The translations under genes were made by a program, and so were the position numbers. The notes under the pieces were generated by a model. It was not told where the DNA came from and searched no databases. It was given only the letters and a program-made list of their open reading frames with translations. A DNA stretch of 64,000 bases from Daedaleopsis sinensis (taxonomy: Eukaryota; Basidiomycota; Agaricomycetes; Polyporales; Polyporaceae): assembly GCA_033807695.1 (NCBI GenBank), contig CM066310.1:620001-684000 (forward strand), in the 5' to 3' direction. This document shows positions 47,687 through 59,192 of the stretch, piece by piece (within the stretch, counting starts at the first letter, position 1; each line of letters starts with the position of its first letter).

Positions 47687-47689
47687 GAC
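47687..47689. repeat. 3-bp target-site duplication of the CACTA element, right
   Basis: GAC immediately after the terminal TGCAGTG. Confidence 0.8.
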
Positions 47690-47936
47690 GCTGCTTGGCC
47701 AGGAAATGGGTCGATACTAGTAGTATCAGTATAACGTCATCTGCCGGATCATCGCATCTTACCCAGCCATGAGGCGGTCGAGGTCGGTCGCGCGCCCGAC
47801 GGCCCCGCCGAACCCTTCCGAGATGGAACAGTACAGTGGTACGTAGCGGTACCGATACAGTAAATATTCATCTGATCACGACCCGACTAATGTTGGGGCT
47901 CGGAGGAAGAAGCTGCGACGAACAGGCATGCCAGGT

Positions 47937-48308
47937 TCAAGGCCATCTACATATGAACAACGGGTTCCGGTCATATTCTATAACAAACGCATTGTTAATG
48001 GGGACATTGGTGAACCGTTTCACATAGATTCCGGCAGAAATGCTTGGCCATGACTTCGCTGAGCACATATATGTGTCATCTTCCACGGGTTGTCCCCAAA
48101 CAGCGTCATTCAACTCGAATATCCTGGGCCTAAGTTGAATATTGAATCGCCAGGTACGTGCCTTCCACCAGTTCTGCCATGTTCTTGAACATATAACCAT
48201 GCTCCAAACTGTGAGCTGAGATGTCAATATTGTTAAATGTCTAATGAAGAGATCTAATGTCGCGTTCAGTACTCGAATGGACGCGCGGGAGAACGCGCTC
48301 AGATTCAT
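47937..48308 (-). pseudogene. Small ORF, member A of an unrecognised inverted pair
   Basis: An open frame of 123 codons; a likely splice acceptor (CATCTCAG) precedes LTVWSMVICSRTW, so the real exon may start there near 48218. It shares colinear motifs with the plus-strand ORF at 48774-49232: MVIC, then 17-18 residues, LRPR, then 30-36 residues, a G-[IV] block, and finally LFICRW. It stops two codons after FICRW, where the partner continues for about 40 residues, so this member may be truncated. The family is not one I recognise. Confidence 0.4.
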
Positions 48309-48773
48309 TAGAACGCGTTATGTCTTCCACGTGACCGTGATGAATGGATTGACAATTGACTTCGCCCGCTGTCGACTGGTGACCACTCTTCTTTGAAATG
48401 CTTCGCTGTATACCAGACGATTTATCAGACCACAGAGCACGCCGCGGGAGACACCAAACTCTCTGGGGTTAAGAAGATGTGGAGTCCTCGAAATAACCGC
48501 AGCAGATTGATAATGGCTTATCTAACTGTCTTATCTGATAAGACACGTGGCCGTCGGCACGGTGACCGAGACGGTACTCGCTCTGAGCACGTCCGATTCT
48601 CCGAAGGATCTGCACACCAGTGACTTGAACTATTTTACATAGCCATAGAGTTCTCTGGTAGTATACTGCGAGGTTAGAGCTGCTTTATTATAGGAGGCTT
48701 ATAACCAAACGCTATCAGCTGCCTGCAACTCATACTCGTTCGCCACACAAGTAAGTCACTGAACCTCAGGCCG

Positions 48774-49232
48774 GTGCCCAAAAACTTTCAGATCGAGTTA
48801 GTACTCTACGTATACGTTTTCTGCATGGTTATTTGCCAGTTAGCCCAGGGCCGAGATGGCCAACTTGATAAAACATTTGTGCACAGACTCAGGCCTCGGC
48901 ATATGCATCCCTTCGAAACACTTAACTTCTACGCATACGTCCATGGCGTTCGGATCAAACACTCACACAAGTCGCCAGAAGTTGGTATGCGACTAACTAC
49001 ATACCTAGGAGTCTGCTTTGATGAAAATACGGAAGACCCAGGTATCAAACAGTGGTACGTCCGGTACGCGTGCCCGCGTACTCTGCTGTTCATCTGCCGC
49101 TGGCAGCCTGATCAAGGCCAAACAAGGCTTGGTCTGCACCTGCAAGCTTCAGTCGATGTTCTAGTCGACGGTAAGTCGGTCTATTTGTTTACCTGGCCTC
49201 CTGAGGCGTGCGCAGGCACCGGGGAAATATGA
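48774..49232 (+). CDS. Small ORF, member B of an unrecognised inverted pair
   Basis: About 150 codons. An acceptor (CTTTCAG at about 48785-48791) would make the exon begin IELVLYVYVFCMVIC; an upstream exon is then needed. Motifs shared with the minus-strand ORF at 47937-48308 are MVIC, HRLRPRH, LGVCFDENTEDPG and RTLLFICRW. The remainder, QTRLGLHLQASVDVLVDGKS then VYLFTWPPE, has a beta-strand look. No signal peptide, no known domain. It sits between the CACTA element and an F-box gene. Confidence 0.4.
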   Translation: MPKNFQIELVLYVYVFCMVICQLAQGRDGQLDKTFVHRLRPRHMHPFETLNFYAYVHGVRIKHSHKSPEVGMRLTTYLGVCFDENTEDPGIKQWYVRYACPRTLLFICRWQPDQGQTRLGLHLQASVDVLVDGKSVYLFTWPPEACAGTGEI

Positions 49233-49680
49233 TTCCGTCACGGATCTAGGGTTTAGCTCCGTAAGGACTAAGCTGATGGAGTTACAGTAATTGACGTTAT
49301 GCATAAGATGGTTGCAGTCGGAACACTCAGAATGTGGATGGCAGCTCTATCGACCGTCGGAAGAAACGAAAAAGGAGGAGGAAGAGTTAGGAAGAGTCGA
49401 CATAAGGCAACGTCTAGAAAAAGAAATAGCGGACTGTCCTAGGCCGAGTCGGAGGAATGTGGACCTGGTGATCGAGGACGCCACAGACGAGCGGTGGCGA
49501 CGGAAGACGCTTGTGGGCGACCCGCCTTGCCGTCGCTTCTCGCGACTGCAAACCATTCACAGGCCACCAGAACTGGCCGGTCCAGCTTCACACCCACCAC
49601 CACGATCCTGCCGCTCTGTCTTGCTCTTGCTCGCTGTATATGTCTTGCAACATTCGACGTTCAACACACATTTGACTGCG
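49233..49680. other. 5' region of the F-box gene
   Basis: An open frame continues upstream of the F-box start to 49291, but its composition is poor in conserved residues; it is treated as untranslated leader and promoter. Confidence 0.5.
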
Positions 49681-51522
49681 ATGTCGTTCCTTTCACGCCG
49701 ACGCGGCAACCCGCCCCTCCAAGACTCCGTCAACTTCCCTCGCAAGAGCGGCCCCGGGTCCATCTATTCCGTCGAGAAGGCCCCCTCCGTTCGAATACGC
49801 TTCCCCTCCTCGCTCAACAAGCTCGCCGCGAAGCTGACAAGATCCCACCCACCCACTTCCACACATGCACCCGTCTCAAACGTCGCAAGTCCGCTGACGT
49901 ATTGGCGGAGTCGCTCGCCGTCACCGGCCCCGTCTCTCGACATCCGCATGCCCGCGGGCTTGGGCCGAAGAGCGAGCGAACTCGGCGAGAGGGAGGACTT
50001 CCTGAACGTCCGCAAGCGGAGTATCAGTCTCCCAGCATCCCCTGTCTCCTCGCCCGCTGCATGGTTGCGGGTCACGCCAGAGCCCAAGAAGCCCACACTC
50101 GAACGGGTATCCCAAGACCTTCTCTCGTTCGTCTTTTCCTTTGCTTCTCGTCCAGACCTCATTGCGCTTGCCCGAGTATCGAGATCGTTCTCACAAGCTG
50201 CTCTACGAGAACTGTATGACGACCTCGACCTCCGCAACGTCGACGACGAGCGGATCGAGCAATGCATCACCTCTCTCGCCTCCCGAAGACCCATCGCGTC
50301 CCTCGTACACTCATTTGCATGTCGCGTCCTCCCTCCACCAGCGGGTGGCGACCCAACAGTCGGGCCTGACATGGTCACGTTTGCCATCGCGCTCACGAAC
50401 ATGGACCAGCTGCATACGCTCACGCTACCTCGTTTTGACCACCGTCTCGTCCGCCATGCCACGTTCTCCTTGCGGCATCTCACGCTCACATGCGAAAGCA
50501 TATCTCCGGACGATTACCACGCACTCTTCTCCTGGCTCGGCAACCACCCCTCTCTGCTCTCGCTCTCACTTCCCTCGCTCGTCCTGCCCTCGCTCCCCGC
50601 ACCACCGCCCCCGTCTGTTAATAGTAGTGTCTCCCCGCACGCGCATACCCCACGCACGTCTGATACCCCGCACGACTCATCTGATGCCCCCTCTCATGTC
50701 TCTAGCTCGCCCTTCCCGCTGACCATCGCCCCCCACTTGCGGCGGTTCGACGGTCCTGTATCTATAGCAGCCGCACTTGTCCCGGGGCGGCCTCTCGAGC
50801 GCATCAGGCTCCCCATCCACCAGACCCTCTACGACGGCCTGCGCCCCTCCGCGCTCATGTCCGCGCTCGCTTCGGCTCGCGCCACCCTCCGCGCGCTCAC
50901 GATCAAGCCCGCGTCGAAGAAGATCGACCAGCGGACACTCGAGCGCGTCGTCATGTCCGCGGGCGCGGAGCTGGGCGACTTCATCGAAACGCTCGAGGTG
51001 CACTGGGTGCTCGACGACGAGGTGAGTTCCCGCGCCGGTGCTTCCCATCCCTGTGAGAGCGTGCCTGACGCCTGTCACCCTCCCCCCGCCCTGTGGCGCA
51101 CACAGATCCTGTACAAGCTCATCGTCGGCATGCTCGCGCGGTTCCGCGTGCTCCGCACCTTCGCCCTCCACCGCGACTCGCCGCCGCCGCACCCGACGTC
51201 GCCCCTGCTCGAGTTCCCGCTCCCCCCAGCGTCCCCGCCGCTGACCCCGACGGTGAACCGACGCACGTCTGTGTGCTCTTACTCGTCCGGGTACCTGTCT
51301 GGCCGCGGGCCCGGGACGCCGCCCGCGCCGGCCAGCGCGCGGCCGTCGACGACGGACACCCCGTTCCCGCGCGTGCATGAGCGCGCGCACCTTGCGCTCT
51401 GGAGCAAGACGTGCCCCGTGCTGCACGACGTCACCTTCCTCTCCGGCGCGCGCTGGCGGGTCTGGCCGAACCCGACTGCGGGCGGGCAGCCGCAGTTTGA
51501 GTTCGTGGGCTATGTGTCGTGA
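49681..51522 (+). CDS. F-box-like protein with leucine-rich C-terminal region
   Basis: Probably a substrate adaptor of SCF ubiquitin ligases. The chosen start MSFLSRRRGNPPLQDSVNFP (49681) gives a Ser/Pro-rich disordered N-terminus. The F-box lies at about residues 140-185: LERVSQDLLSFVFSFASRPD then LIALARVSRSFSQAALRELY. Leucine-rich stretches such as LHTLTLPRFDH, LRHLTLTCESIS and LLSLSLPSLVLP follow, interrupted by a Pro-rich loop near 50600-50720. The end is typical of Agaricomycete F-box proteins: LALWSKTCPVLHDVTFLSGA then RWRVWPN, with TGA at 51520. One intron (51022-51105, 84 nt, GT-AG) has a length divisible by three and no stop, so a retained-intron protein of 28 more residues could also be made. 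The target is unknown. Confidence 0.85.
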   Translation: MSFLSRRRGNPPLQDSVNFPRKSGPGSIYSVEKAPSVRIRFPSSLNKLAAKLTRSHPPTSTHAPVSNVASPLTYWRSRSPSPAPSLDIRMPAGLGRRASELGEREDFLNVRKRSISLPASPVSSPAAWLRVTPEPKKPTLERVSQDLLSFVFSFASRPDLIALARVSRSFSQAALRELYDDLDLRNVDDERIEQCITSLASRRPIASLVHSFACRVLPPPAGGDPTVGPDMVTFAIALTNMDQLHTLTLPRFDHRLVRHATFSLRHLTLTCESISPDDYHALFSWLGNHPSLLSLSLPSLVLPSLPAPPPPSVNSSVSPHAHTPRTSDTPHDSSDAPSHVSSSPFPLTIAPHLRRFDGPVSIAAALVPGRPLERIRLPIHQTLYDGLRPSALMSALASARATLRALTIKPASKKIDQRTLERVVMSAGAELGDFIETLEVHWVLDDEVSSRAGASHPCESVPDACHPPPALWRTQILYKLIVGMLARFRVLRTFALHRDSPPPHPTSPLLEFPLPPASPPLTPTVNRRTSVCSYSSGYLSGRGPGTPPAPASARPSTTDTPFPRVHERAHLALWSKTCPVLHDVTFLSGARWRVWPNPTAGGQPQFEFVGYVS

Positions 51523-54158
51523 TGCGTGTCAACTTCCTCCTCGATACATCATGTCACGCAGGCCCACACCATGCATGGATGTCGATATACCTCCAGACTC
51601 CTAGCGGGGTCCATACCTCGGCCCTTCGCCAGCACCCTCTACGAAATCAGCGGGAATCGCGCCTAATGAACTGCAACTCCGTGTTGATGTGTTCTGTCCG
51701 CGACTCGGAGCCCTTATTTCTCATGGTATGCTTTGCGACACTGTCGCATTCATCGTTCTTCCCTCTGTACATATCGTAGTCTACCTTTCGTTGGCCTGTC
51801 GCGTTCTCGCTCGCTACCCATCCATATTATTTACGACGCCGTATAGTGCATACAGCTCTTACTCTCTTATTTCCTACTCTACTGACCTCCATCTAGAGCT
51901 TGCTCGTAGCGCTGCCGCTTTGTCGGGTCTTGTTTGTGCCCATGTGTCTGCGGGCGTGACGCGAAAGTAGTGTACATAGTCGGTGTATAGTCTGGGCTGC
52001 ACTCGATCTTTCGTAATCGCATGACCACGCAACTTCGTATGCTTAAAGTTACTGCAACCTGTAACACGCTCTAGATATCTCTCTGTAACTTTCGAGTCCA
52101 GTGAGCGCTTGGGTTACCATACTAAGTATCTCAAGATTCATCGATCATCCTTGTTCCTCCACGCACGAGCTCTCGCATGATGCTGGTGCCATGAAGAGGA
52201 GAGTATAGGTGCTTGCTCTAGTCCGACTGGAAGTTCATGTCGACTCCTCGAATTGGAACCCTTCGACGTTGCATGCTCAGATAAGGTTACGACATCTTGC
52301 GAGCGCCCATAAAGCACTCGGACTCGGCTTCTCCAACTCGGCCATGACGCGTACTATTACTTACTCACACGACATGCGTGTTATTGTTTTCGTAAGTCCC
52401 TCCAAGTCCTCCTTCCTTGCTCGAGCTTGGCTGAAACTGACAGTACACGATCCTTCAATGTAACTCACCACGCGCGTAGCAAACTTTGCAGCTCTTCGGT
52501 GGACTATAGTACTATAAGGCTATAGTACTGCTAGGTTTGCTACAACTGAAGTTGGCTTGAAATGACTGCACAACAGCCGCATCATTGTCAATATGCGATG
52601 TGTGATCACTGATGATATTCCCTTTGCTTCAGACTACAATGTCGCACGATGATATCGCGACCTTGACTTCTGCTTGACTCACCCTAGGCCTATTGCAACG
52701 CGGACGTCAACGTTATTTTCTCAAGGTGAGGCGGCGGATACTCCATCATCCAACAACTCATCACCGGTTCTTTTAACGTGCTCTCGTGACACTAACAGGT
52801 CCATAGAAACGCGCTCAAATTCTATCCGCGTTGAACTTGGTACTTTCCAGAGCTTGCTGCAAACAGTGTCAATTGGACGGACTCGGTTAGTAGGGGTGCC
52901 CCTTCGAGAATAGTAAGTCAGTTCTGGTAAACGCGATACTGAACGTCCATCTAAACTTCGTATCAGATCATTGGCTCTGCCTAAGTATGATTGCGTCCAC
53001 CGTCTGTCGTTCTTTGCGCGCTCGAGTAGCCATTGAACTTAATCACCAAACTCAACTCGTCTGACGCACATGAGCCCCGGGCCTGACCCTGGTTATCGCT
53101 TTGCGATTCTATCATGTTTTTGTCCTAGCACAGGGTTCATCGCATGGTGCGAATGGTGCGAAACGTGATGATGCCTCTCGCTGTAACACACTATCTTGAA
53201 GGTACCCGCCGCTATGGTATGAGGAGTATCGCACTCTATAGGATGAGGATGCGGCAGTGGTGAGTAGCGCACTCTGGGTCACTGTCAGGGCGATGGCGGT
53301 GCTGAACAGTGCTAGATTCAGGCACAAACCGCCCAGATCCTACTGGAGCCAGTATACGAGTCGTGTTCGGATCGAACTTTGAAAGTAACGTACAATCCTA
53401 CTTGTGCATTTTACTGCTTCACTGAGTACTGCGCGAGCCATAGGACGCTACATCAGCCCTTGGCAGAGGCATAATCACGCTCTCGTCGCGCTTCGCTCTA
53501 TTTTGGGCAGGAAGATTGCTCGGACTTGAGTATTCATAGCATCGACTTGATGCTGTATCCACACTCGCGCGTGGGAGACAGGTCGGCGAGTAAGCTTCGA
53601 TGTGTTCTCATGACACACTGCCTGTGCCAGAGGACGGTTGTCATCAGCCACACTTCAGACGCGTCCCGAGTCGCAATGCACGCACGGCTGCATCCTGGCT
53701 GCACCAGACCGCACTGGCATACATCTCATCTGTGGTCCAGAGCTATCCATCCTACTCCGGTGGGTAAGATTTCCGGCCGACAGCAGGAACGCAGACTCGC
53801 GCGCTTCCATACGGAGTTTGAGTGTTCGCAAGACGTCACGTCCATTCCAAGTAAGTTTTGTCGTACGGACTGATGCACCTCTGACGGAGCCAATGTCTAC
53901 ACAGTGATCTCGCGAGCACGATTCATGATCCTGCGCTGCCACCGTCCCTCCAATGCTGTGGTCATCTTCTTGGAAGCCCCTTCGTCACGGGGGCCTTCTC
54001 ATGCAACCTGATGTTCCCGAGGCCCTGCTCCCCCTGTTCTCGCCTTCATCTTCGCCCATACTGTCTCCTCCACCACCCGCCCGCTCTACAGGGACATACA
54101 TATAGGCCGCCAACGATCGACTTCCGCTGGCCGAGTCCTCGTGGCGAGCTCCGGCAGG
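51523..54158. other. Intergenic stretch of 2.6 kb
   Basis: No gene recognised. Open frames are below 120 codons and overlap on both strands, for example 53526-53873 and 53655-53942. A weak hairpin has arms GTAGCAAAC (52476-52484) and GTTTGCTAC (52535-52543), with CTATAGTACTATA-type repeats in its loop. The last 150 bases should hold the promoter of the next gene. Confidence 0.4.
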
Positions 54159-56711
54159 ATGCCGACCAACACCAACGTCTCGCACGTCAGTCCGCTCCTT
54201 TCTTACATCCCTCGCGACGCCTGGTTCGAGGGCAACCAAAGCGACCACGATCTGGTGAGTTAACGACCACTTCACCTCAGTGACCTGTTGCTCACTTCTA
54301 TTCCAACCTTGGTTCTACCCACGAACCGTGCACCGAAACTCTTAAACTCTGCGCACGCATACCTTCCGGCCCGGGACCATAGTTGAATTACACATACGCA
54401 AGCTATCATGCCACCAACCATACCGAGTTCGAGGGCGCGAGCCTCGCGTTCTCGTGGTGGGGTACAGGTGCGCTCCGTCGTTAGCTTCGTCTCCGGCTTC
54501 TAGGAGAAGTGGACCACGCGCTAAATTTGACTGCTTGGCGACGCGCCGGGCTGTACAGATATCTGGTGCGTCACGTCATTTCATACTCGCCCTCAACGAG
54601 CTTTCTGCTCAGCAACGTCGGACTGACTATGGGCTGACGACCTTCACGAATTGCGGGTATACAGGGTCTACGGCGGGTACCGCAAGCGGCTGGGCGACTA
54701 CCAGGTAACTCTCGATGGCATCACCACCTTGTATGAGGGGTACATTTCTGGGCTGAACGAGCACTTCGACTACGTGCTCTTCAACTCGACGAGTCTGCCT
54801 GTGGGCCAGCACCAGATTCGGATCACAAACGTCAGCAAGGATCCCGAGCGACCCGTCCTCGATGTCAGCCATGTCAGTGGTGCAACTCTTTCGCTTCCAT
54901 GGCGAGAACCCTCCGCGCAAAGCTGACTGTGTATGTTTGTTCAGCTGGTATTTCAGAACCCTCTGGAGGAGACGTCTATCATAGACCACTCGGACTCTTC
55001 ATGTAGCTGGTTTCCCGCCCAGCGGAACGTCTGGGTTGCTAGCAACACCTCTCGGTATGTCGTGATGGGTCTCGGTGTCGCGACTGCCACTGATAGTGTG
55101 ATGTTGTAGTGCGACGAACAACAGCCTCGGTGCTATGGAGGTCACTTTCCAGGTATGTCCCCTCGAAGCCGCAGTGTTGTACTTTCTTTCGCTCACTCCG
55201 GTTGAACACCACTCATAGGGTAGGTTCAACATAACTGCGATCGTCGCCCACCTTACCTAACAAGACAACGCAGGCTCCGGCTTTATTTTGTATGGCAACA
55301 TCGACGAGACCAGCGGGCCGGTGACTGTGTCTGTTGACGGAAAGACGTTCCACCCGCTTTCGCCCAACACGTCCATCCCTCCCCGTACGAACGACTCGCA
55401 CGTCCTGTTTGCGGTCACCGGGTTGAACGAGGGCAGTCATCAGCTGCGGGTAGAGAACAATCCCGTGAACGCGATGACAGCAAGGCGGAAGGTCGATCTG
55501 AGTTACGGAAGAGTGCTCTCGATACACGGACACGGAAACTCAGCGTTGCAGCCGCCGACAGATGACCCGTGAGTCGTTTCTCGCAGTTATGTGATGCATG
55601 AGACGTGAAGACTCACCCCGCACCACGAGCAGCGCACTTTCAGATGGGGCGACGTGAGTGCATTCGTCTCGTACCAACGCTCTTCCTCCCCGACTGATCG
55701 TACGTTGATGTGGTCAGGAGCCTGGACCATCGCACCACCGTGCTCGCTGCCAGCTTCAGCGCGCTCGGCTTCTTCTTCCTCTCCATTCTCCTCTGGCGCA
55801 TCACCGTCCACGCCCGGCGTAAGTCCAGAGAGCGCGACGTGCTGACCGCGCGGCCGTTCCTCGCGCGTGCCGATGCCCTCTCTGTCTCGTACCGCAGCTC
55901 CCCGCGCACCCGCACCCCACCGTCCTCCGCCGCAAGCTCGCGCCCGTACGTGTACACCCACACCCACCGGAGCCAGCACTCGTACTCTGCCCATGCGCAC
56001 CGGGATGGCCCGGGCCCGTACCAGCGACGTCTACAGGCGAACTCGAGCTCAATCCTTGGAGAGATCGATGCGCTCCGCCGCACCTTCTCGCGCATGGTGC
56101 GCCCGCGCCGCCCGCCGCCTATCTCCATCACACTCGCGGGGCCGAGCCGGCATTGGGAGGAGGCCGAAGCGTACTCGACTGCACAGGATCCCGAGGGCAG
56201 CTGCCCGGACTCCCCTGTCCTCGGAAGACGTGAGCACGCACTCGAACTCGGACGCGGCCGCGGCCGCGGATATGGATCTGGGTACGGGTACGGGTACGGG
56301 TACGAGCGTGGATATGGAGAGCTGCAGCGCCGCCCGACGAACGGCACAAGCTCGACGTCGCCGACGGTGTTCGACTCCATGTCCGTGCACGCGCCGCCCT
56401 CGCCCTCCTCGACGTTCTCGCCCGAACACGGCGACCCCGAGGCGGTTCCGCTCCCGCGCACGCGCACGCTGCGCGTCGGGACACAGCGGGCGCGGCGGAG
56501 CTCGATCGAGAAGCCGCCGCGGGTGCAGCTCGCGGGCTCCCCGGTCGTCAGCCTGCCGTCGTCGCACCCGTCGTCGCGCGTGAACTTGCACTTGCATGCG
56601 GGAACAGCCCCGCCTCCGCCGCCTCCTCTGCTGCGGAGTCCGCCGGGGCTGGAGCTCGACTCCGGCGAGTGGCCGCCGCCGCCGTCGTACCGCTTCTTGG
56701 ACTTGCACTGA
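54159..56711 (+). CDS. Single-pass membrane protein with galactose-binding-like ectodomain
   Basis: A basidiomycete-type surface protein of unknown role. The model begins MPTNTNVSHVSPLLSYIPRD (54159) and has no clear signal peptide in this exon. Spliced exons give two related beta-rich modules: EGASLAFSWWGTDIWVYGGY with GDYQVTLDGITTLYEGYISG, and GSGFILYGNIDETSGPVTVS with LNEGSHQLRVENN. Each has the pattern of a hydrophobic strand, VYGG or LYGN, then VTxDG, as in carbohydrate-binding-like modules of these proteins. Asn-Xaa-Ser/Thr sites are frequent. One membrane helix follows (TTVLAASFSALGFFFLSILL, about 55736-55795) with a basic stop-transfer WRITVHARRK. The cytoplasmic tail is long, disordered and Arg/Pro-rich with a GYGYGYGY tract, ending RFLDLH at 56709. 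About six introns. Confidence 0.8.
56280..56303. repeat. GGGTAC hexanucleotide repeat, four units
   Basis: Four GGGTAC units in tandem encode the Gly-Tyr run in the cytoplasmic tail of the membrane protein. Unit loss or gain keeps the frame. Confidence 0.9.
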
Positions 56712-57316
56712 GCAGTGAGCACAAACACCCGAGTTTCATGTCGTGCGGCATGTCGGTCCTTTCGTATTCGCCTTTCGCCCGTGCGTGCCGCGCTGTTTTT
56801 TTGTTGTCCTTCGGGTTTTTGTCGTGTTGGGGTCCGCCTGTGTATCCAGCCATGTACGAACGATCGGAGGTCTCTCAGATCATCCTTGGGGCTGTGATGC
56901 ACGCTCGTTGTTGTAGTATTATTATCACCTCACCCATGTAGCAACCTATACCTACTATGTGACCTACTCGCACTGTCACTCTCACACTCATTATACGGTA
57001 CTGCACTACACACAGCCTAACAAATACTCGACGTTCTACACCATTCCTAGACCGTCCTTCGACGGGCTCTCTCGGGACAAATCGTCTACTGTCATGGTCT
57101 CTGTAGTGACCTTGATGTCGATAGGACCCTACTCGCCCCATACGATTAGGCTCTGCGAGGTAACGTCGAGGTAGTCAGACACGTACGGTAAGCACGCCCC
57201 GTTCGCCCAACGTCGCTGTGCGCTGTAACACCGAGAGGTTGATTGAGGTGTGCCCGACGCCACTGTCGGTGAGGTCTGCAAGGGAGCGCCGCGAGTTCAG
57301 TCTGGAAGCAGCTTCG
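56712..57316. other. Convergent 3' region of the membrane-protein and DUF6534 copy 2 genes
   Basis: T-rich sequence near 56795-56825 fits a 3' untranslated region. No gene recognised. Confidence 0.45.
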
Positions 57317-59192
57317 TTAGATCGTCCCCACTCGGACGGGTGAGACGTACACAGCCAACAATGAGTTTGCGTAGACTGTGGAGAGGATCAGATATGAGGA
57401 GAGGTGATTGTCGCGAACCAGGGAACGAACACTTTGTAGCCACGATACCGAGACCGCAGTAGATGAGGTTGTTCGGCATGGCGATGGCCTAAGGTGTAAG
57501 TGCCAGGAATATGAGCGTCGAATAAGTAAAAGAGCGAGGGAAAGCACTGACAAAAACGAAAGATAAAAGGTTGAAGATGCTGCAGACCGTGCGACACAGT
57601 CAGCTGCGGGTCGTACTGGAGACATAGTGTTTCGTCACCCTGTAATCAGTCCTTATAACCTAATTGTCAGGCGAGGTACGCGCTACGCCACTTCTTCGAA
57701 AACTGACCTGTGTTGATTGCATAGAGAATGAGCAGGTCTATAATACTGTCCGTCCTACAGGAGCAGGAGAGTAATTGAGTACAACACTAGTGCACCCATG
57801 ATAGGTAGGCTTCACCGCACCGTTTTATCCCGGTCCGACTTTGATGAAGAGATACTGTTAGCGCAGCCGTAAGGAGTGTGTCAGCGAGGGCCGCTAGACC
57901 GACACCCGCGGAGTTCATCCACTAATCAGATTTGGTGAGCCGGAGGTCGACGGGACTCGAAGAAGCACGCCACTCACGGCTTGTTCGCTGTTGTGGAGTG
58001 TGGGATGATGAAACGTCTCGATGGTGACCGCTGTGCGTTCGAGTTGAGACAGCAGGGCTCGTGCACAATGTAGTACCCAACCTACCTATTGAAAATGCTG
58101 CAAACCGACGGGGAAGCTTCAGTGAGTATGGGAAAGCGAGTCCGGTCCTGGCGCCAGGACGTACCTAATTCGGCCACTAGCAGGACAGCCTGATCACGGT
58201 CCGCAAAAGTTCAGCCTTGGTCCGAGGAGATTCGCGACCGTGTTGACTCACGCAGAACGCAACGAGCGCGCGGCACCTGCGTCCAACTGCACACAGGTCA
58301 GCGGCGTGTTGTGCATGTCATGTTCGGCGACGTACTCAGGTATACTCGTCGGAGGAAAAAGCTACGGTGAGATTGTAGGCATGTTCACGCGGGCCGTCAA
58401 GTGTAAGGAGTAAGGACGACGCACGCTTGTGTAAGGATGATGACTGCGCCCTGTAGAGTACCAGCGCGGTTCAGCAAGAATGATCTTAAACTTGTACAGT
58501 GCGGCGTGGTTTTGTGAAGCACTCACCGTAGAAGCTCCTAGCAGCTAAGTTCAGACATGTCAACGTTGGACGGCAAGCGCACGATAATACCCAAACTGGT
58601 TCGGCTCACACTAATAGACCTGAAGCCAGAATTCAGTGGCTCATGAGATGCGTACGGTCGGCGGTCGGCGGGCTTACCATATTCCCTTATATAGCGCCGC
58701 CGGGTTGAAGTAGTTCGTCGTCAGGTAATAGTAGCTGAGGTCGTGGCGTCAGCGCGAGCGAAGCATCACTAGCCATCCATTCGGTCTCACCATATATGCA
58801 CACATAAGAAGCTGTGGAATGTCTCGAGAGCTCTGCAAAAAAATCCGGTCAATGCAGAGAAGCGAGCGTCCTACGTGGGAGACTTGCAGGACTGTGACTA
58901 CCTATCGCAGTTTGTCAACTAGCGAGACGAGGACCGGGTTATGAGGGCCACATACCAGAACCTTGAGTGACCATCTGTCCTTCTGGTACAGCCGGAAATA
59001 CCGATAGCCTTGATGCGTGGTCCATCCAAATTGTCTGATAATTGCTTTCAGTGGGGTTGCGGCAATGTGAACTCGGCGACCATACATGAGCCCGACGAAC
59101 GTCCCGATGAGCAACGCGCCGAACGTGTTGTCCAGAGGCGGGATCGGAGCAGCGGGCGCCGCGGCGGTGGAAGGGGCGGACTCGGGGGCCAT
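57317..59192 (-). CDS. DUF6534 multi-pass membrane protein, copy 2
   Basis: A second member of the Agaricomycete DUF6534 family, in another locus 30 kb away. It starts MAPESAPSTAAAPAAPIPPL at 59192, an Ala/Pro-rich N-terminus, then DNTFGALLIGTFVGL. After a short intron comes QFGWTTHQGYRYFRLYQKDR then WSLKVL; then LETFHSFLCVHI and, after another intron, YYYLTTNYFNPAALYKGIW, the family's diagnostic block near 58674-58730. The middle exons (57.6-58.6 kb) were not resolved individually. The C-terminus has AIAMPNNLIYCGL joined over an intron to VYANSLLAVYVSPVRVGTI, with TAA at 57317. The short tail contrasts with the longer hydrophilic tail of copy 1. Role unknown. Confidence 0.78.

Noticed and set aside
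49291..49680. In-frame N-terminal extension of the F-box protein
   Set aside because: Open but without conserved features; the ATG at 49681 opens a normal Ser/Pro-rich N-terminus. Kept as untranslated leader.
50677..51426. 249-codon open frame on the minus strand
   Set aside because: Shadow of the F-box coding exon.
52476..52543. Short hairpin GTAGCAAAC / GTTTGCTAC
   Set aside because: Nine-bp arms with a 50-nt loop are expected by chance in a window of this size; no flanking duplication.
55640..56902. 420-codon open frame on the minus strand
   Set aside because: It mirrors the GC-rich last exon of the plus-strand membrane protein; composition is Arg/Gly-biased as expected for an antisense shadow, and the plus strand has clear domain structure.
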